The notes beneath the pieces were generated by a model, which saw only the letters and a program-made list of their open reading frames with translations, did not search any database and was not told the origin of the DNA. Source: Acinetobacter seifertii (GTDB taxonomy: Bacteria > Pseudomonadota > Gammaproteobacteria > Pseudomonadales > Moraxellaceae). From it: DNA of 64,000 nucleotides. Location of the stretch: positions 392,609-456,608 of the forward strand of contig NZ_KB851199.1 in assembly GCF_000368065.1 (NCBI RefSeq), given 5' to 3'. Position numbers and translations under genes: made by a program. Of this stretch, positions 40,128 to 52,558 are shown piece by piece (positions within the stretch are counted from its first letter, which is position 1; each line of letters starts with the position of its first letter).

Positions 40128-41474
40128 TTACTGATACGTTAACCAGCTGTTTAATTCGACCAGATCTTTTTCACCTAACTGGCCTACAGCAGCTTTTAAA
40201 CGCAGTACATTTAATAAATAGTCATATTGAGCATTAAGATAATCCTGTTTTGCAGAAAAAGCATTACGCTGCGCCAATAAAACATCAACCATACTTTTTA
40301 AGCCTTCGTTATAACTGGCTTTTGAAGCTTGCGACACCAGTGCCGAAGAATCCATTGCCGCTTTTCTTGCTTCAAGCTTGGCTCGATCTGTATCTACCTG
40401 CATGAAAGCGCTTTTTACGTCCACATTGGCACGGCGAATGGCCGCATCAAGTTGGGCTTGCGCTTTATTTAACTCTATAGTGGCTTTTTTAATAGAAGTT
40501 CGAGTCTGCCCGCCATTAAATAAGTTCCAGTTCATCTCTACCCCAACCTGATCAAACTTTCCATCAGTCGAAATGAGCGTTTCTGGGGTTTGTTTGGTAT
40601 AGCCATAGCTCGCAACTGCATCTACCTGTGGATAAAGTGCTGCCTTTTCCACACGGCGTTGGTCTTCGGCATATTGCTTTTGTGTGCGTGCCTGCAAGAT
40701 CTTTAAATTTTGTTGTTGGGCTAAACTTAACCAATCATCAAGCTGAGCTGGATAAGGTTTTTGAAAGGTAAAATCACTTCGTAAGACCGCAAGCTTATCT
40801 TGATAAGGGCCAATATATTCAGATAATTGCTCTTGTGCCAAAAGAAGCTGAACATTGGTCGCAATACGATTTGCTCTGGCATTTTGATATTGAGCATTTG
40901 CTTCACTTACATCACTACGCGCTACCAAACCCTCTTTAAGTTTGGCATTCATCATATTGAGCTGTTCAAGCAAAGCCTTTTCTTCTTGTAAATTTGCAGC
41001 AGTAAGTGCTTGCTGACGAAGTACATTAAAATAAGCTTCTGCGACATTTAAAACATGATCTTGTTTTTGCAGTTTTAAAGTGATTTCACTTAAAGCAATT
41101 GAGGTTTTAACTTGCTTATAACCTTCCCAAGCATCCATACGAAAAAGCGGCTGACGCGCAGATAGAGTCGCTTGTCGGGTTGTGGAAGTACTGCTTACTA
41201 AAGCATCTGACAGTCCTTCTTGATCTACACCTGGAAAATTTGAACGCTTTACTGTTTGGCTATTACGATTAATTTTTCCAGATAAGGTAACTGTCGGTAA
41301 TAAAGCACCCGTTGCCAAGCCTAAATTGAGCTGATCTGCTTCAAATTGTTGTTGATTCGCTTGCCATGTCGGATCATTTTGTTTCGCGCGCTCATAAGTT
41401 TCAACTAAATCTAGAGCAAAACTTGACGAGGTAAAACTCCATAAACCCGCCACAAGCATTAATTTTATTTTCAT
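40128..41474 (-). CDS. tolC: TolC-family outer membrane channel
   Basis: TolC-type trimeric outer-membrane efflux channel, 448 residues. A signal peptide (about 20 residues) is followed by two repeated OEP domains, each long coiled helices with beta strands: DLVETYERAKQNDPTWQANQQQ near the start and WNLFNGGQTRTSIKKATIEL near residue 318. It serves tripartite drug efflux and type I secretion. The corresponding A. baumannii gene has been called abuO. No efflux pump genes adjoin, as usual for TolC. It is well separated from phoU. Confidence 0.92.
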   Translation of the reverse strand: MKIKLMLVAGLWSFTSSSFALDLVETYERAKQNDPTWQANQQQFEADQLNLGLATGALLPTVTLSGKINRNSQTVKRSNFPGVDQEGLSDALVSSTSTTRQATLSARQPLFRMDAWEGYKQVKTSIALSEITLKLQKQDHVLNVAEAYFNVLRQQALTAANLQEEKALLEQLNMMNAKLKEGLVARSDVSEANAQYQNARANRIATNVQLLLAQEQLSEYIGPYQDKLAVLRSDFTFQKPYPAQLDDWLSLAQQQNLKILQARTQKQYAEDQRRVEKAALYPQVDAVASYGYTKQTPETLISTDGKFDQVGVEMNWNLFNGGQTRTSIKKATIELNKAQAQLDAAIRRANVDVKSAFMQVDTDRAKLEARKAAMDSSALVSQASKASYNEGLKSMVDVLLAQRNAFSAKQDYLNAQYDYLLNVLRLKAAVGQLGEKDLVELNSWLTYQ

Positions 41475-41555
41475 TGTTTAAATCAACGATAAAACTTGGC
41501 TTTAAGACTAAGAAAAATTCGAATCAAACTCAAGCCATTAAAAGTTTTAGTTTTT

Positions 41556-42461
41556 TTAAGAGTCCTGCGGTTTTGATAATATTAAAATACAAATAAAAAT
41601 CAAAAACATGCCGATCCATCCCAACCATGATACATGCTCACCCACCAACACAATCGCAAAAATCGCAGCAACTAAAGGTTCAAATAAAGTTAAGGTAGTC
41701 GCTTTGCTCGCATTTACAGTCTTTAAGCCAAAACCGAAAAGTAAATAACCTAAAAACATAGGAATCAGCATCATATAGCCAGCTACAAGTAGATTGGTTG
41801 AACTTTGTAATAAACCCCCACCTGTAACCAACAAAGTAGGAAGCAAAATAACTGCCCCACCACCCATAATCATGCCCATTGCAGCTTTAGAGGCAACACC
41901 TCGATCTATTAATCTTTTTGCAGCCCATGAATAAAGCGAATAAGTTGTAGCTGCGACAATTCCAAGAAAAATACCGAGGTATTTATTCCATTGATTTGTA
42001 CTATTTAGAACTGCATGACTTTCACCCATCGACAACATCGCTACGCCAAGCACACCGCAAATAAAACTTAGAAACCAGATGGCAGATAAAGCTTTGCGAT
42101 CAAAAAACCGCTCTAAAATTGCTGCAATCAGTGGAGCCGAGCCAATTGAAACCACAGTACCAATCGTAATGCCGGCATAATGCATTGAGGAATAAAAAGC
42201 CAAGGGGTAAATACCCACCGCCGCTACACCCAAAAGTAGTATTAAAAGATTCTCCCTTATAAATTGTCGGTTTTCACGGATCGCTCGGGATGCAACTAAA
42301 GCTTGTAAAAGACCTCCACCGCCCATCGCTGCGGCACCAATAGCAAGTGGGCCAAGTGTCGGTGCAAATGCCGCCGCAGTACCTGTTGTTCCCCACAAAA
42401 TAGAGGCAACTAAAATCGCAATTGTGCCTCCATAGCTACTATTTTTAATGAGGCTAATCAT
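41556..42461 (-). CDS. EamA/DMT-family transporter
   Basis: This 301-residue inner-membrane protein has about ten hydrophobic segments in two EamA halves (SYGGTIAILVASILWGTTGTAAAF at the start; GIFLGIVAATTYSLYSWAAKR near residue 163). The family exports amino acids or small metabolites. The substrate is not clear here. Its ATG overlaps the last 8 bases of the TetR gene, so both are co-transcribed and probably translationally coupled. The TetR protein is therefore its likely repressor. Confidence 0.85.
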   Translation of the reverse strand: MISLIKNSSYGGTIAILVASILWGTTGTAAAFAPTLGPLAIGAAAMGGGGLLQALVASRAIRENRQFIRENLLILLLGVAAVGIYPLAFYSSMHYAGITIGTVVSIGSAPLIAAILERFFDRKALSAIWFLSFICGVLGVAMLSMGESHAVLNSTNQWNKYLGIFLGIVAATTYSLYSWAAKRLIDRGVASKAAMGMIMGGGAVILLPTLLVTGGGLLQSSTNLLVAGYMMLIPMFLGYLLFGFGLKTVNASKATTLTLFEPLVAAIFAIVLVGEHVSWLGWIGMFLIFICILILSKPQDS

Positions 42462-43035
42462 GTGGACATTCTCTATTTAAAATGTCTTCTGCCATTTGCT
42501 TTGCTAATAGAAGTTGACGACTGTTGCCTTCCAACCCTGCTCGTGCCATAGAGCCTTCCAAAAGAAATGAAAGCTGTGTAGCCACATAGTTAACACGCTG
42601 TGAGTCTGGTATTAATTTTTTTAAATGCTCGGCAACAATAGCCTCAACTTCTTCTTTATGTTGTCTTACCGAACTTCGACCTGAACTATTCGCGGGAAAC
42701 TCTGCGGCAGCATTTAAAAGCCCACATCCTCGAAACCCTTTTTCATAGGCAAATTCCGCATGGTCTTGATAGGCATCAAATACGGCTAAAATAGCGTCTT
42801 TAGGTGTTTTTGTTATTGCTAAACGGTTTTGATAAAGATCAAGCCACTCTTGATGCCGTGCAGCAATATAGGCATCGACCAACTCACCTTTTGAAGAAAA
42901 ATTATTATAAAGCGACATCTTGGCTACATCTGCTTTAGTCGTAACTGAGTTAATACCAGTTGCAGTAATGCCATCGTTATAAAACAAAGTTGAAGCGGCA
43001 TCGAGAATTTTCTGTCTTGCTGTTTTATCATTCAT
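42454..43035 (-). CDS. TetR/AcrR-family transcriptional regulator
   Basis: A 193-residue TetR-type repressor. The N-terminal helix-turn-helix spans about residues 8-55 (ARQKILDAASTLFYNDGITATGINSVTTKADVAKMSLYNNF). The rest is the helical ligand-binding domain with GFRGCGLLNAAAEFP near residue 96. It is followed by the DMT transporter, which overlaps it. A palindrome 14 bases upstream of the ATG fits a TetR operator, so autoregulation is likely. The ligand is unknown. Confidence 0.9.
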   Translation of the reverse strand: MNDKTARQKILDAASTLFYNDGITATGINSVTTKADVAKMSLYNNFSSKGELVDAYIAARHQEWLDLYQNRLAITKTPKDAILAVFDAYQDHAEFAYEKGFRGCGLLNAAAEFPANSSGRSSVRQHKEEVEAIVAEHLKKLIPDSQRVNYVATQLSFLLEGSMARAGLEGNSRQLLLAKQMAEDILNRECPHD

Positions 43036-43048
43036 AGCTTTAATTTAA

Positions 43049-43062
43049 GTAGACCGACCTAC
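43049..43062. promoter_or_regulatory. Likely TetR operator
   Basis: GTAGACCGACCTAC is a near-palindrome (GTAG..CG..CTAC) like known TetR-family sites that carry TAGACC half-sites. It lies between the TetR gene and its -10-like sequence on the minus strand. Confidence 0.6.
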
Positions 43063-43145
43063 CTAATAATAAAGATTTCTAACAATGATGCAATCTTTTT
43101 CCGAGTTATAATTTGAGCAATATTTACTTTGATAAAAATACAATC

Positions 43146-44228
43146 ATGAAAAAAGTTTTAATGATGAGTATGTGCAGTGCACTACTTTTAGCTGGTTGCA
43201 ATAAAACCTCACAGCAAGATCAAGTTGTATCTAAAGAACAAAAACCTACTGAACAAGAAGCTACCCAAAAACAAGAAAGTAGCTGCACACAAATCATGAC
43301 TGCAATGCAAAAAATTAATCAAAACAGCAAAATAGAAGACTTAAACCAAATTAATGAAAAACTCAAAACCTGTGTTTCATCATTAAAAAATGAGGAACAA
43401 ATTAAGCTAATGAATGCTTCAACCGCCATGTATCAACGTTTCCTTAAACAAGACGATAATGAAAAAACAGCGAAAGCTTTTGAGGCATTTGGCTATGCCA
43501 TTTTAGAAAAAGAACCATTAGATGCTAAAAAAACAATGAAAACCAAGAAAAAGTTATTCGATCAGCTTAGTGCTCGTGATCAATATCTGATTCAACATGA
43601 GGGCCAAGTCTATATCGAACTTCTCTATCAAGGTGAAGGCATGTTTACGTATCGACGTCAGCCAAACTATTTAGTTGATGTTTTTGCTAAAGCCCTACCC
43701 GCTGACCAAAAAGAGTTCTTAACGCGTATGGCAAAAGACAATAAAAACATTTTCTATGACGACGGTGCTTTGGCTATCTCATGGAAAGAGCTTACTGAGC
43801 GTGCATTATTTTGGGAGAAATTTATTCAAAAATATCCAAAGAGTTATTTTATTAGTGATGCAAAATTATTATTTAATGAGTACCGATACTTTATTTTCTT
43901 TGGTCTCGATAATACGCCTGTGTCCGATGAGTTTGCTCCAAACACATGGATTGATAAAGATGCTTTACAACAAATTCAATTTTTATCTACACAAAAACAG
44001 TCGAGTTTAGCGAAACCTGCTCAAGAGTTTCTTAAATTTATTGCCACTCCAGTTGAAGAGCGAAATAAGCAGTTTAACCTAGATTTAATGGATGAAAATG
44101 GACAGGAAAAATCAAACTATCAGCTTGTACATGAACAGCTTGAGCAGTTATTAAAACTAGAGTCACCATGGAATACTCAAAGCTACCGTGACTGCCACAT
44201 GGATGCGGTTTGTATAGATACAAATTGA
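43146..44228 (+). CDS. Unrecognised lipoprotein, possibly TPR-like
   Basis: From the ATG at 43146 (the frame opens at 43113) the 360-residue product has a lipoprotein signal with lipobox (LLLAGCNKTS), followed by a Gln/Glu-rich linker. The body is helical and charged, with motifs reminiscent of helical repeats (for example SYFISDAKLLFNEYRYF near residue 245). Further cysteines (SSC, KTC, DC and VC near the end) could form disulphides. I do not recognise a named domain. It is divergent from the TetR gene and may share its operator region. Confidence 0.7.
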   Translation: MKKVLMMSMCSALLLAGCNKTSQQDQVVSKEQKPTEQEATQKQESSCTQIMTAMQKINQNSKIEDLNQINEKLKTCVSSLKNEEQIKLMNASTAMYQRFLKQDDNEKTAKAFEAFGYAILEKEPLDAKKTMKTKKKLFDQLSARDQYLIQHEGQVYIELLYQGEGMFTYRRQPNYLVDVFAKALPADQKEFLTRMAKDNKNIFYDDGALAISWKELTERALFWEKFIQKYPKSYFISDAKLLFNEYRYFIFFGLDNTPVSDEFAPNTWIDKDALQQIQFLSTQKQSSLAKPAQEFLKFIATPVEERNKQFNLDLMDENGQEKSNYQLVHEQLEQLLKLESPWNTQSYRDCHMDAVCIDTN

Positions 44229-44266
44229 CAATGCCAGCCAACCTAAAACATGTTAGTCTTTAAATC

Positions 44267-44377
44267 GCTTGACGGAGCGCGAGTAATAGCTCGCTGAGAT
44301 TGTGTAAATTCCGTGTTATCGCAACACAAGTTTGATCACAAGTACCGTTGAACCTGATCAGGTTAAGACCTGCGTAG

Positions 44378-44386
<9 letters not shown>
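44267..44386 (+). promoter_or_regulatory. TPP riboswitch (thi box) upstream of thiC
   Basis: The conserved TPP aptamer sequences are present: CTGAGAT near 44303, then CCGTTGAACCTGATCAGGTTAA near 44345-44366 and GCGTAGGAA near 44373. Closing helix P1 pairs GCTTGA (44267-44272) with TCAAGC (44381-44386). Thiamine pyrophosphate binding would lower thiC expression. This is one of the best-known riboswitch-gene pairs. Confidence 0.95.
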
Positions 44387-46364
<1,978 letters not shown>

Positions 46365-46439
46365 ATATTCAAAAAAAACACTTGCCTAGACATGATTCTC
46401 GGTTAGGATGAAATAAATAGATTTCGTCCTGATCGAATC

Positions 46440-47066
46440 ATGAGTATTGTCGAGCGTCCAAGTTATACATCTAAAGATGTCGAAGTAACATCACGTGAAT
46501 CTCTGTTCCGTGGTTTTATTCAAGTTGAAAAAGTTAGCCTTCGACATCGTCTATTTAATCAGTCTGAATATACTCCTGTATTGCAGCGCGAACTTGTACA
46601 TCGGCCTGAAGCGGCTGGTGTTCTTCTCTACAATGACCAAAAACAACAGTTTGCACTGATTGAACAGTTTCGTGTGGGTGCTTTAGGTGATTTTCAATCA
46701 CCATGGCAGCTTGAAGTTATTGCTGGGGTATTAGATGGTAATGAATCACCAGAAAACTGTATTCGACGTGAAAGCCTTGAAGAATCAGGTTGTGAAGTTC
46801 AGGATTTAGAACATCTATTTAGTTTTTACCCATCAGCAGGCGCATGTTCCGAGCTATTTCACCTGTATGTTGCCGAAACCAATTTACCCGATGAAGGCGG
46901 TATTTTTGGGGTAGATGATGAGGGTGAAAATATTCAGCTACATTTGTTTAGTTATAGTGAAATTCAAACACTACTAGACAGCGGACGTTTAAGAAATGCC
47001 CCTGTTATTATGGCATTGCAATGGCTGGCTCAACACAGCAAAACGATAATAAATCCGAAGAGGTAG
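46440..47066 (+). CDS. nudF: ADP-ribose pyrophosphatase (NudF-like Nudix)
   Basis: A 208-residue Nudix hydrolase of the NudF/ADP-ribose pyrophosphatase group. It hydrolyses ADP-ribose to AMP and ribose 5-phosphate. The Nudix box is complete: GVLDGNESPENCIRRESLEESGCEV, matching GX5EX7REUXEEXGU, near residues 99-123. Upstream HRPEAAGVLLYNDQKQQFALIEQFRVG is the usual N-terminal part. cpdA follows 4 bases after the stop, as in E. coli, so the two are co-transcribed. Confidence 0.92.
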   Translation: MSIVERPSYTSKDVEVTSRESLFRGFIQVEKVSLRHRLFNQSEYTPVLQRELVHRPEAAGVLLYNDQKQQFALIEQFRVGALGDFQSPWQLEVIAGVLDGNESPENCIRRESLEESGCEVQDLEHLFSFYPSAGACSELFHLYVAETNLPDEGGIFGVDDEGENIQLHLFSYSEIQTLLDSGRLRNAPVIMALQWLAQHSKTIINPKR

Positions 47067-47070
47067 GACG

Positions 47071-47883
47071 GTGACTTTTCAAGTCTCAACACTTTCACAA
47101 AAAAATCATGTCATCATACAAATTACCGATACACATTTATTGGAGTATCCACAGCTAGAATTTGTCGGGATGAATCCTGAAGAAAGTTTCCATGCCATTA
47201 TCAAACAGATATTAAAGCTACATCCTGAAGCAGACGCGATTATTCATACTGGAGACCTCGCACAAGCACCAACACCGCTTACCTACAAGCGTTATATAAA
47301 CTTTATGCAAACCTTGGGGTTACCTTTTTTTCATACGCTAGGTAACCATGACAATGTGGACCACTTTCCTTTGCATAACGAAAATCATCAGGAACCTGTG
47401 GTTGTAGGTTTAGGCAACTGGCGCATCATTATGCTCAACAGTGCCGTAAAAGGAAAAATAGATGGTCATTTGTCTTCAGAACAATTAAAAAATCTAGCGA
47501 ACTTGCTTGAACAATTCGCAGATCATCCAGTTTTGCTGGCTTGTCATCATCATCCATTTGCCATGAAATCAAAATGGATTGATCATCATAAGCTTCAAAA
47601 CTCAAATGCCCTTCTAGATACGTTAAGCCCGTTTAAAAATGTAAAGGCATTGGTCTGCGGACATGTCCATCAAGACTCTCTTAATATTTGGCAAGGTATC
47701 GAGTTTTTCTCCACACCTTCAACAAGTGTGCAATTTAAACCGTTTAGTAAAGATTTTGCGCTCGACCAAAATGCACCGGGTTATCGTTACATTCGTCTGA
47801 ATAATGATGGCACTTTTGAAACAAAAGTATTTCGACTTGAAAATTTTAAAACCCTTATAAATACTGATATTTCAGGCTATTAA
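47071..47883 (+). CDS. cpdA: 3',5'-cyclic-AMP phosphodiesterase CpdA
   Basis: CpdA (270 residues) hydrolyses cAMP and so limits Crp/Vfr signalling. It is a class III calcineurin-type metallophosphatase with all metal ligands: DTHL near residue 18, GDLAQAP near 66, GNHDN near 96, CHHHPF near 164 and GHVHQD near 200. The start is GTG at 47071, with AAGAGG seven bases before it, four bases after the nudF stop. A hairpin CGATGGG/CCCATCG (47996-48014) lies downstream with only a weak T-run. Confidence 0.92.
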   Translation: MTFQVSTLSQKNHVIIQITDTHLLEYPQLEFVGMNPEESFHAIIKQILKLHPEADAIIHTGDLAQAPTPLTYKRYINFMQTLGLPFFHTLGNHDNVDHFPLHNENHQEPVVVGLGNWRIIMLNSAVKGKIDGHLSSEQLKNLANLLEQFADHPVLLACHHHPFAMKSKWIDHHKLQNSNALLDTLSPFKNVKALVCGHVHQDSLNIWQGIEFFSTPSTSVQFKPFSKDFALDQNAPGYRYIRLNNDGTFETKVFRLENFKTLINTDISGY

Positions 47884-48034
47884 CCCTATTTTTTATATGC
47901 TTATATAGAATTATGACTAGGGTAAACACGTTTTGAAAATATTTACGGGTCAGAATGACTATCATCTTGCAGGAAAAATCTATATGATGACGACCCGATG
48001 GGAAAATCCCATCGATGGTTTTCTATAAAAACAC

Positions 48035-48064
48035 TTGCATATCACCATATTTTTTGCGTATAGA
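48035..48064 (+). promoter_or_regulatory. Candidate dksA promoter
   Basis: TTGCAT (48035-48040) and TATAGA (48059-48064) are 18 bases apart, about 25-30 bases before the dksA ATG. An overlapping GATAAT (48063-48068) would need a 22-base spacer. By eye only. Confidence 0.4.
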
Positions 48065-48094
48065 TAATACGTGTATGATGAGGAATGCCCTATT

Positions 48095-48631
48095 ATGGCG
48101 AATGACAACCACAACCAAGTTTTGGATGAACATACAGAAGTTGTAGTAGAAGGTGATAAAGCTTCTGCAAAACGTGCACGTAAAGTGAAACCTAAAACTT
48201 CTGACATAGGCACAACTGCAAGTTTATTTGGTATTGCACCTTATCAACCTAAGAAAAATGAAGAGTACATGTCTGAAGGACAGCTCGAGCATTTCCGACA
48301 AATTCTGCAAGCATGGAAAGCTGAATTAATGTCTGAAGTTGATCGTACTTTAAATACGATGCAAGACGAATCAACTGCACTGCCAGATGTAAACGACCGT
48401 GCTACCCAAGAAGAAGAATTTGCAATTGAATTACGTACACGCGACCGTGAACGTAAATTAATTCGTAAAATCGAACAATCTATGGAAGCGATTAAAAACG
48501 AAGACTACGGTTTCTGTGAAACTTGTGGTATCGAAATCGGTTTACGTCGTTTAGAAGCACGTCCAACTGCAACGTTATGTATTGACTGCAAAACTTTGGC
48601 AGAAATTAAAGAGAAGCAAAATAACGGTTAA
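48095..48631 (+). CDS. dksA: RNA polymerase-binding transcription factor DksA
   Basis: DksA (178 residues) binds the RNA polymerase secondary channel and with ppGpp controls stringent promoters. The coiled-coil (about residues 75-130) has the tip Asp/Glu residues DVNDRATQEEEF, and the zinc finger is CETCGIEIGLRRLEARPTATLCIDC near residues 141-165. An N-terminal stretch of about 30 residues is longer than in E. coli (151). The ATG at 48095 is preceded by GAGGAA; the frame also opens at GTG 48071. gluQ begins two bases after its stop. Confidence 0.95.
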   Translation: MANDNHNQVLDEHTEVVVEGDKASAKRARKVKPKTSDIGTTASLFGIAPYQPKKNEEYMSEGQLEHFRQILQAWKAELMSEVDRTLNTMQDESTALPDVNDRATQEEEFAIELRTRDRERKLIRKIEQSMEAIKNEDYGFCETCGIEIGLRRLEARPTATLCIDCKTLAEIKEKQNNG

Positions 48632-48632
48632 T

Positions 48633-49529
48633 ATGACCGCTGTAGCTACTCAAGAAAAGCCCAGCTTTTCGTACTCAGGTCGGTTTGCGCCCTCGCCAAC
48701 CGGCCCTTTACATTTCGGGTCACTGATTACTGCTGTTGCCAGTTATTGTGATGCCAGAGCTCATCAAGGGCGATGGGTAGTTCGTGTTGAAGACACCGAC
48801 ATCCCACGTATCTATCCCGGTAGTGAAGACCATATACTTGCATCAATTGAAGCTTTTGAGTTCGATTCCGATGCCGAGATTATCTTTCAAAAAGGCCGCC
48901 TAGACATTTATGAAAGCGTATTAGACCAGCTTAAAAAAGAAGGTCTGGTTTATGCTTGTCAGTGTACCCGTAAAATGCTCGGTTCAAATGCAATCTATGC
49001 AGGCACTTGCCGTGATTTACATCTCGACTTTCAAGATCAAGCAATTCGGGTAAAAGTTCAAGATCAGCAAATTTGTTTCGATGACCGCCTACAAGGATAC
49101 CATTGCTCCAATCTGCAATATGACCTTGGAGACTTTGTTCTTAAACGCCGCGACGGCATTATTAACTATCAACTTGCTGTAGTTGTAGATGATTATCTGC
49201 AAGGCATTACTCACGTTGTTCGCGGTGCAGACCTCTTAGATAATACCGAACGTCAAATCTGGCTAGGTCAACTGCTCGGTTATCCTAAACTCAGCTATAT
49301 GCATCTTCCCTTAGCTATGAATGACCAAGGGCAAAAACTTTCTAAACAAAACCTTGCTCATGCGCTTGATTTAACCAAGGCACCTCAATTACTACAACGA
49401 GCTATACAAGCACTAGGCCAACCAAACGTCGATTTAGACCGCCCCGAAGTCATGCTCAAGCAAGCTGTAGCGCAGTGGAATGTAGATTTAATTCCTCATA
49501 AACAAGAGCTCAGCGGAACATATTTATAA
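48633..49529 (+). CDS. gluQ: Glutamyl-Q tRNA(Asp) synthetase
   Basis: GluQ (298 residues) attaches glutamate to the queuosine base of tRNA-Asp. It resembles the catalytic half of glutamyl-tRNA synthetase and lacks the anticodon-binding domain. The class I motifs are FAPSPTGPLHFGSL (HIGH-like) near residue 18 and KLSKQN (KMSKS-like) near residue 233. A CQC...C zinc motif lies near residue 112. The ATG at 48633 is chosen by homology; it is one base past the dksA stop. dksA-gluQ is conserved in gammaproteobacteria. Confidence 0.93.
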   Translation: MTAVATQEKPSFSYSGRFAPSPTGPLHFGSLITAVASYCDARAHQGRWVVRVEDTDIPRIYPGSEDHILASIEAFEFDSDAEIIFQKGRLDIYESVLDQLKKEGLVYACQCTRKMLGSNAIYAGTCRDLHLDFQDQAIRVKVQDQQICFDDRLQGYHCSNLQYDLGDFVLKRRDGIINYQLAVVVDDYLQGITHVVRGADLLDNTERQIWLGQLLGYPKLSYMHLPLAMNDQGQKLSKQNLAHALDLTKAPQLLQRAIQALGQPNVDLDRPEVMLKQAVAQWNVDLIPHKQELSGTYL

Positions 49530-49533
49530 ATAA

Positions 49534-49561
49534 AAAAGCCCGATTTGATATCGGGCTTTTT
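49534..49561. terminator. dksA-gluQ / ftsW bidirectional terminator
   Basis: AAAAGCCCGAT and ATCGGGCTTTT form an 11-bp stem with a TTGAT loop, between the convergent gluQ and ftsW stops. Confidence 0.88.
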
Positions 49562-49577
49562 ATAACAACTAAATGCT

Positions 49578-50774
49578 TTAGAAGTTTGATTCTTCTCTTT
49601 CAGGATTCACTTCTTGAGTTGATGCATCAATCTTTAAGATCAAACTAATCATGGCTGCGCACATCATTAAAGACGTACCACCATAACTAATAAATGGCAG
49701 AGTTAAACCTTTAGTTGGCATTAAGCCCATGTTCATACCCGCATTTACCAAAATCTGGAGTAAGAAAATAATACTAATGCCATAAGCTAAATAGCCCGCG
49801 CGAAGATAATGGTGTTTCAAAGCACGATGACCAATTTTGATACAACAAGCCAACATCAAGAAAGACAAGCCAATGACAATCGAAATACCAAAGAAGCCAA
49901 ACTCTTCACCTAACACGGCCAACATAAAGTCAGTATGTGCTTCAGGTAAATAAGATAGTTTTTGAACACTATGTCCCAAACCTGTTCCAAACCATTCACC
50001 ACGACCAAATGCCATGAGTGCATTCGATAACTGATAACCCACACCTAATGGGTCTGCCCATGGGTCAGTAAATGAAATCAAACGTTGAAAACGATAAGGC
50101 TCAAATAAGATTAAGAACACAATACCCGTTACAATCGCACCTAGCATGATTAAGAACTGCGTTGGTGGTGCACCAGCTAAAAAGAATACCCCAACCATCA
50201 TCATGACAATAACGATCGTTGCCCCCAAGTCAGGCTCGGCAATAATCAAACCAACCGTAATTGCCATCACACCACTTAAACGCAGTAAACCTTTCCAGTG
50301 CGTACGAACCTCTTTAGCACGGCGTACCACATAGTCTGCTGTAAAGATTGCCATCATAACCTTGGCAACCTCTGTAGGCTGCAAGGTAAAACCACCGATT
50401 TTAATCCAACGAGTAGAACCATTCACTTCCGAACCTACCGCCAGAGCAGCAAGTAACAGCACCATGGTTAATAACCACAGCGGGAAAGTGTTTTTAAACC
50501 ATGTATTCAGTGAGATTCGGTAAGTCAAATACGCCACTACCCCAGCAACCGCAATAGAAATTGCATGGCGGATGACATAGTGAAACGGGTTCTCATGCAT
50601 ATATTCGGCATAAGGCATGGAAGCAGATGCAACCATCACCGATCCGATACATAACAAAGCAACGACACAGAAAATCAGAACATTACGTGGTGTCACTTCC
50701 GCTGGCCATTTAGGCAATATCCGTTCATACCACTGATTGATTTTCTGGATTGTGGTCTGAGCTAAGCCTGCCAT
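49578..50774 (-). CDS. ftsW: Peptidoglycan glycosyltransferase FtsW
   Basis: FtsW (398 residues) is the SEDS-family glycosyltransferase that polymerises septal peptidoglycan with PBP3. About ten membrane segments follow a cytoplasmic N-terminus of about 30 residues. Family motifs include NGSTRWIKIGGFTLQPTEVAK near residue 125 and GEWFGTGLGHSVQKLSYLPEAHTDFM near residue 250, with the catalytic Asp in HTDF, plus PTKGLTLPFISYGGTS near residue 350. It lies 27 bases downstream of murD, and both belong to the division and cell wall cluster type; the rest of that cluster is not adjacent here. Confidence 0.96.
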   Translation of the reverse strand: MAGLAQTTIQKINQWYERILPKWPAEVTPRNVLIFCVVALLCIGSVMVASASMPYAEYMHENPFHYVIRHAISIAVAGVVAYLTYRISLNTWFKNTFPLWLLTMVLLLAALAVGSEVNGSTRWIKIGGFTLQPTEVAKVMMAIFTADYVVRRAKEVRTHWKGLLRLSGVMAITVGLIIAEPDLGATIVIVMMMVGVFFLAGAPPTQFLIMLGAIVTGIVFLILFEPYRFQRLISFTDPWADPLGVGYQLSNALMAFGRGEWFGTGLGHSVQKLSYLPEAHTDFMLAVLGEEFGFFGISIVIGLSFLMLACCIKIGHRALKHHYLRAGYLAYGISIIFLLQILVNAGMNMGLMPTKGLTLPFISYGGTSLMMCAAMISLILKIDASTQEVNPEREESNF

Positions 50775-50800
50775 ACTACATTCCTAATCATAATACTTCT

Positions 50801-52216
<1,416 letters not shown>

Positions 52217-52257
52217 TCAGTTTGACTTTTATTCTACTTTTTTTGTGTCAGTGCGTA

Positions 52258-52283
52258 AAAAAGCCATCATTCGATGGCTTTTT
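52258..52283 (-). terminator. feo operon terminator
   Basis: AAAAAGCCATC and GATGGCTTTTT form a perfect 11-bp stem with an ATTC loop, followed on the minus strand by T-rich sequence. It lies 12 bases past the last feo-operon gene. Confidence 0.88.
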
Positions 52284-52294
52284 ATACAAAAAAA

Positions 52295-52546
52295 TTAGCG
52301 CCACTTCACCGTTTGCACAGGAGTGGACTTTTGTGCAGGTGCATCATCCGTAGAACAGCCACAATTGCCGCCACAACCAGCAGCCTGTTTAGGCTTCAGC
52401 CATGCCGCCAAACGCTGCCAGCCCAACTTTTGACACTGGGTTGATAGCACACGAAATACTGAAGCGGACGTTTGAGGAAATACCTTTTTAAAGACAACAA
52501 TGGCACTCCACAACACCAATACAGCAACAATAAGGTAATCAAACAT
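52295..52546 (-). CDS. FeoB-associated Cys-rich membrane protein
   Basis: This 83-residue protein has one N-terminal membrane segment (about residues 3-22) and a Cys-rich tail AAGCGGNCGCST, near residue 57, that could bind metal. Small proteins of this kind accompany feoB in many proteobacteria and may be functional replacements for FeoC, though no mechanism is proven. It begins 12 bases after the feoB stop, so it is the third gene of the operon. ATG start at 52546. Confidence 0.75.
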   Translation of the reverse strand: MFDYLIVAVLVLWSAIVVFKKVFPQTSASVFRVLSTQCQKLGWQRLAAWLKPKQAAGCGGNCGCSTDDAPAQKSTPVQTVKWR

Positions 52547-52558
52547 AAGCGCCTCCTA

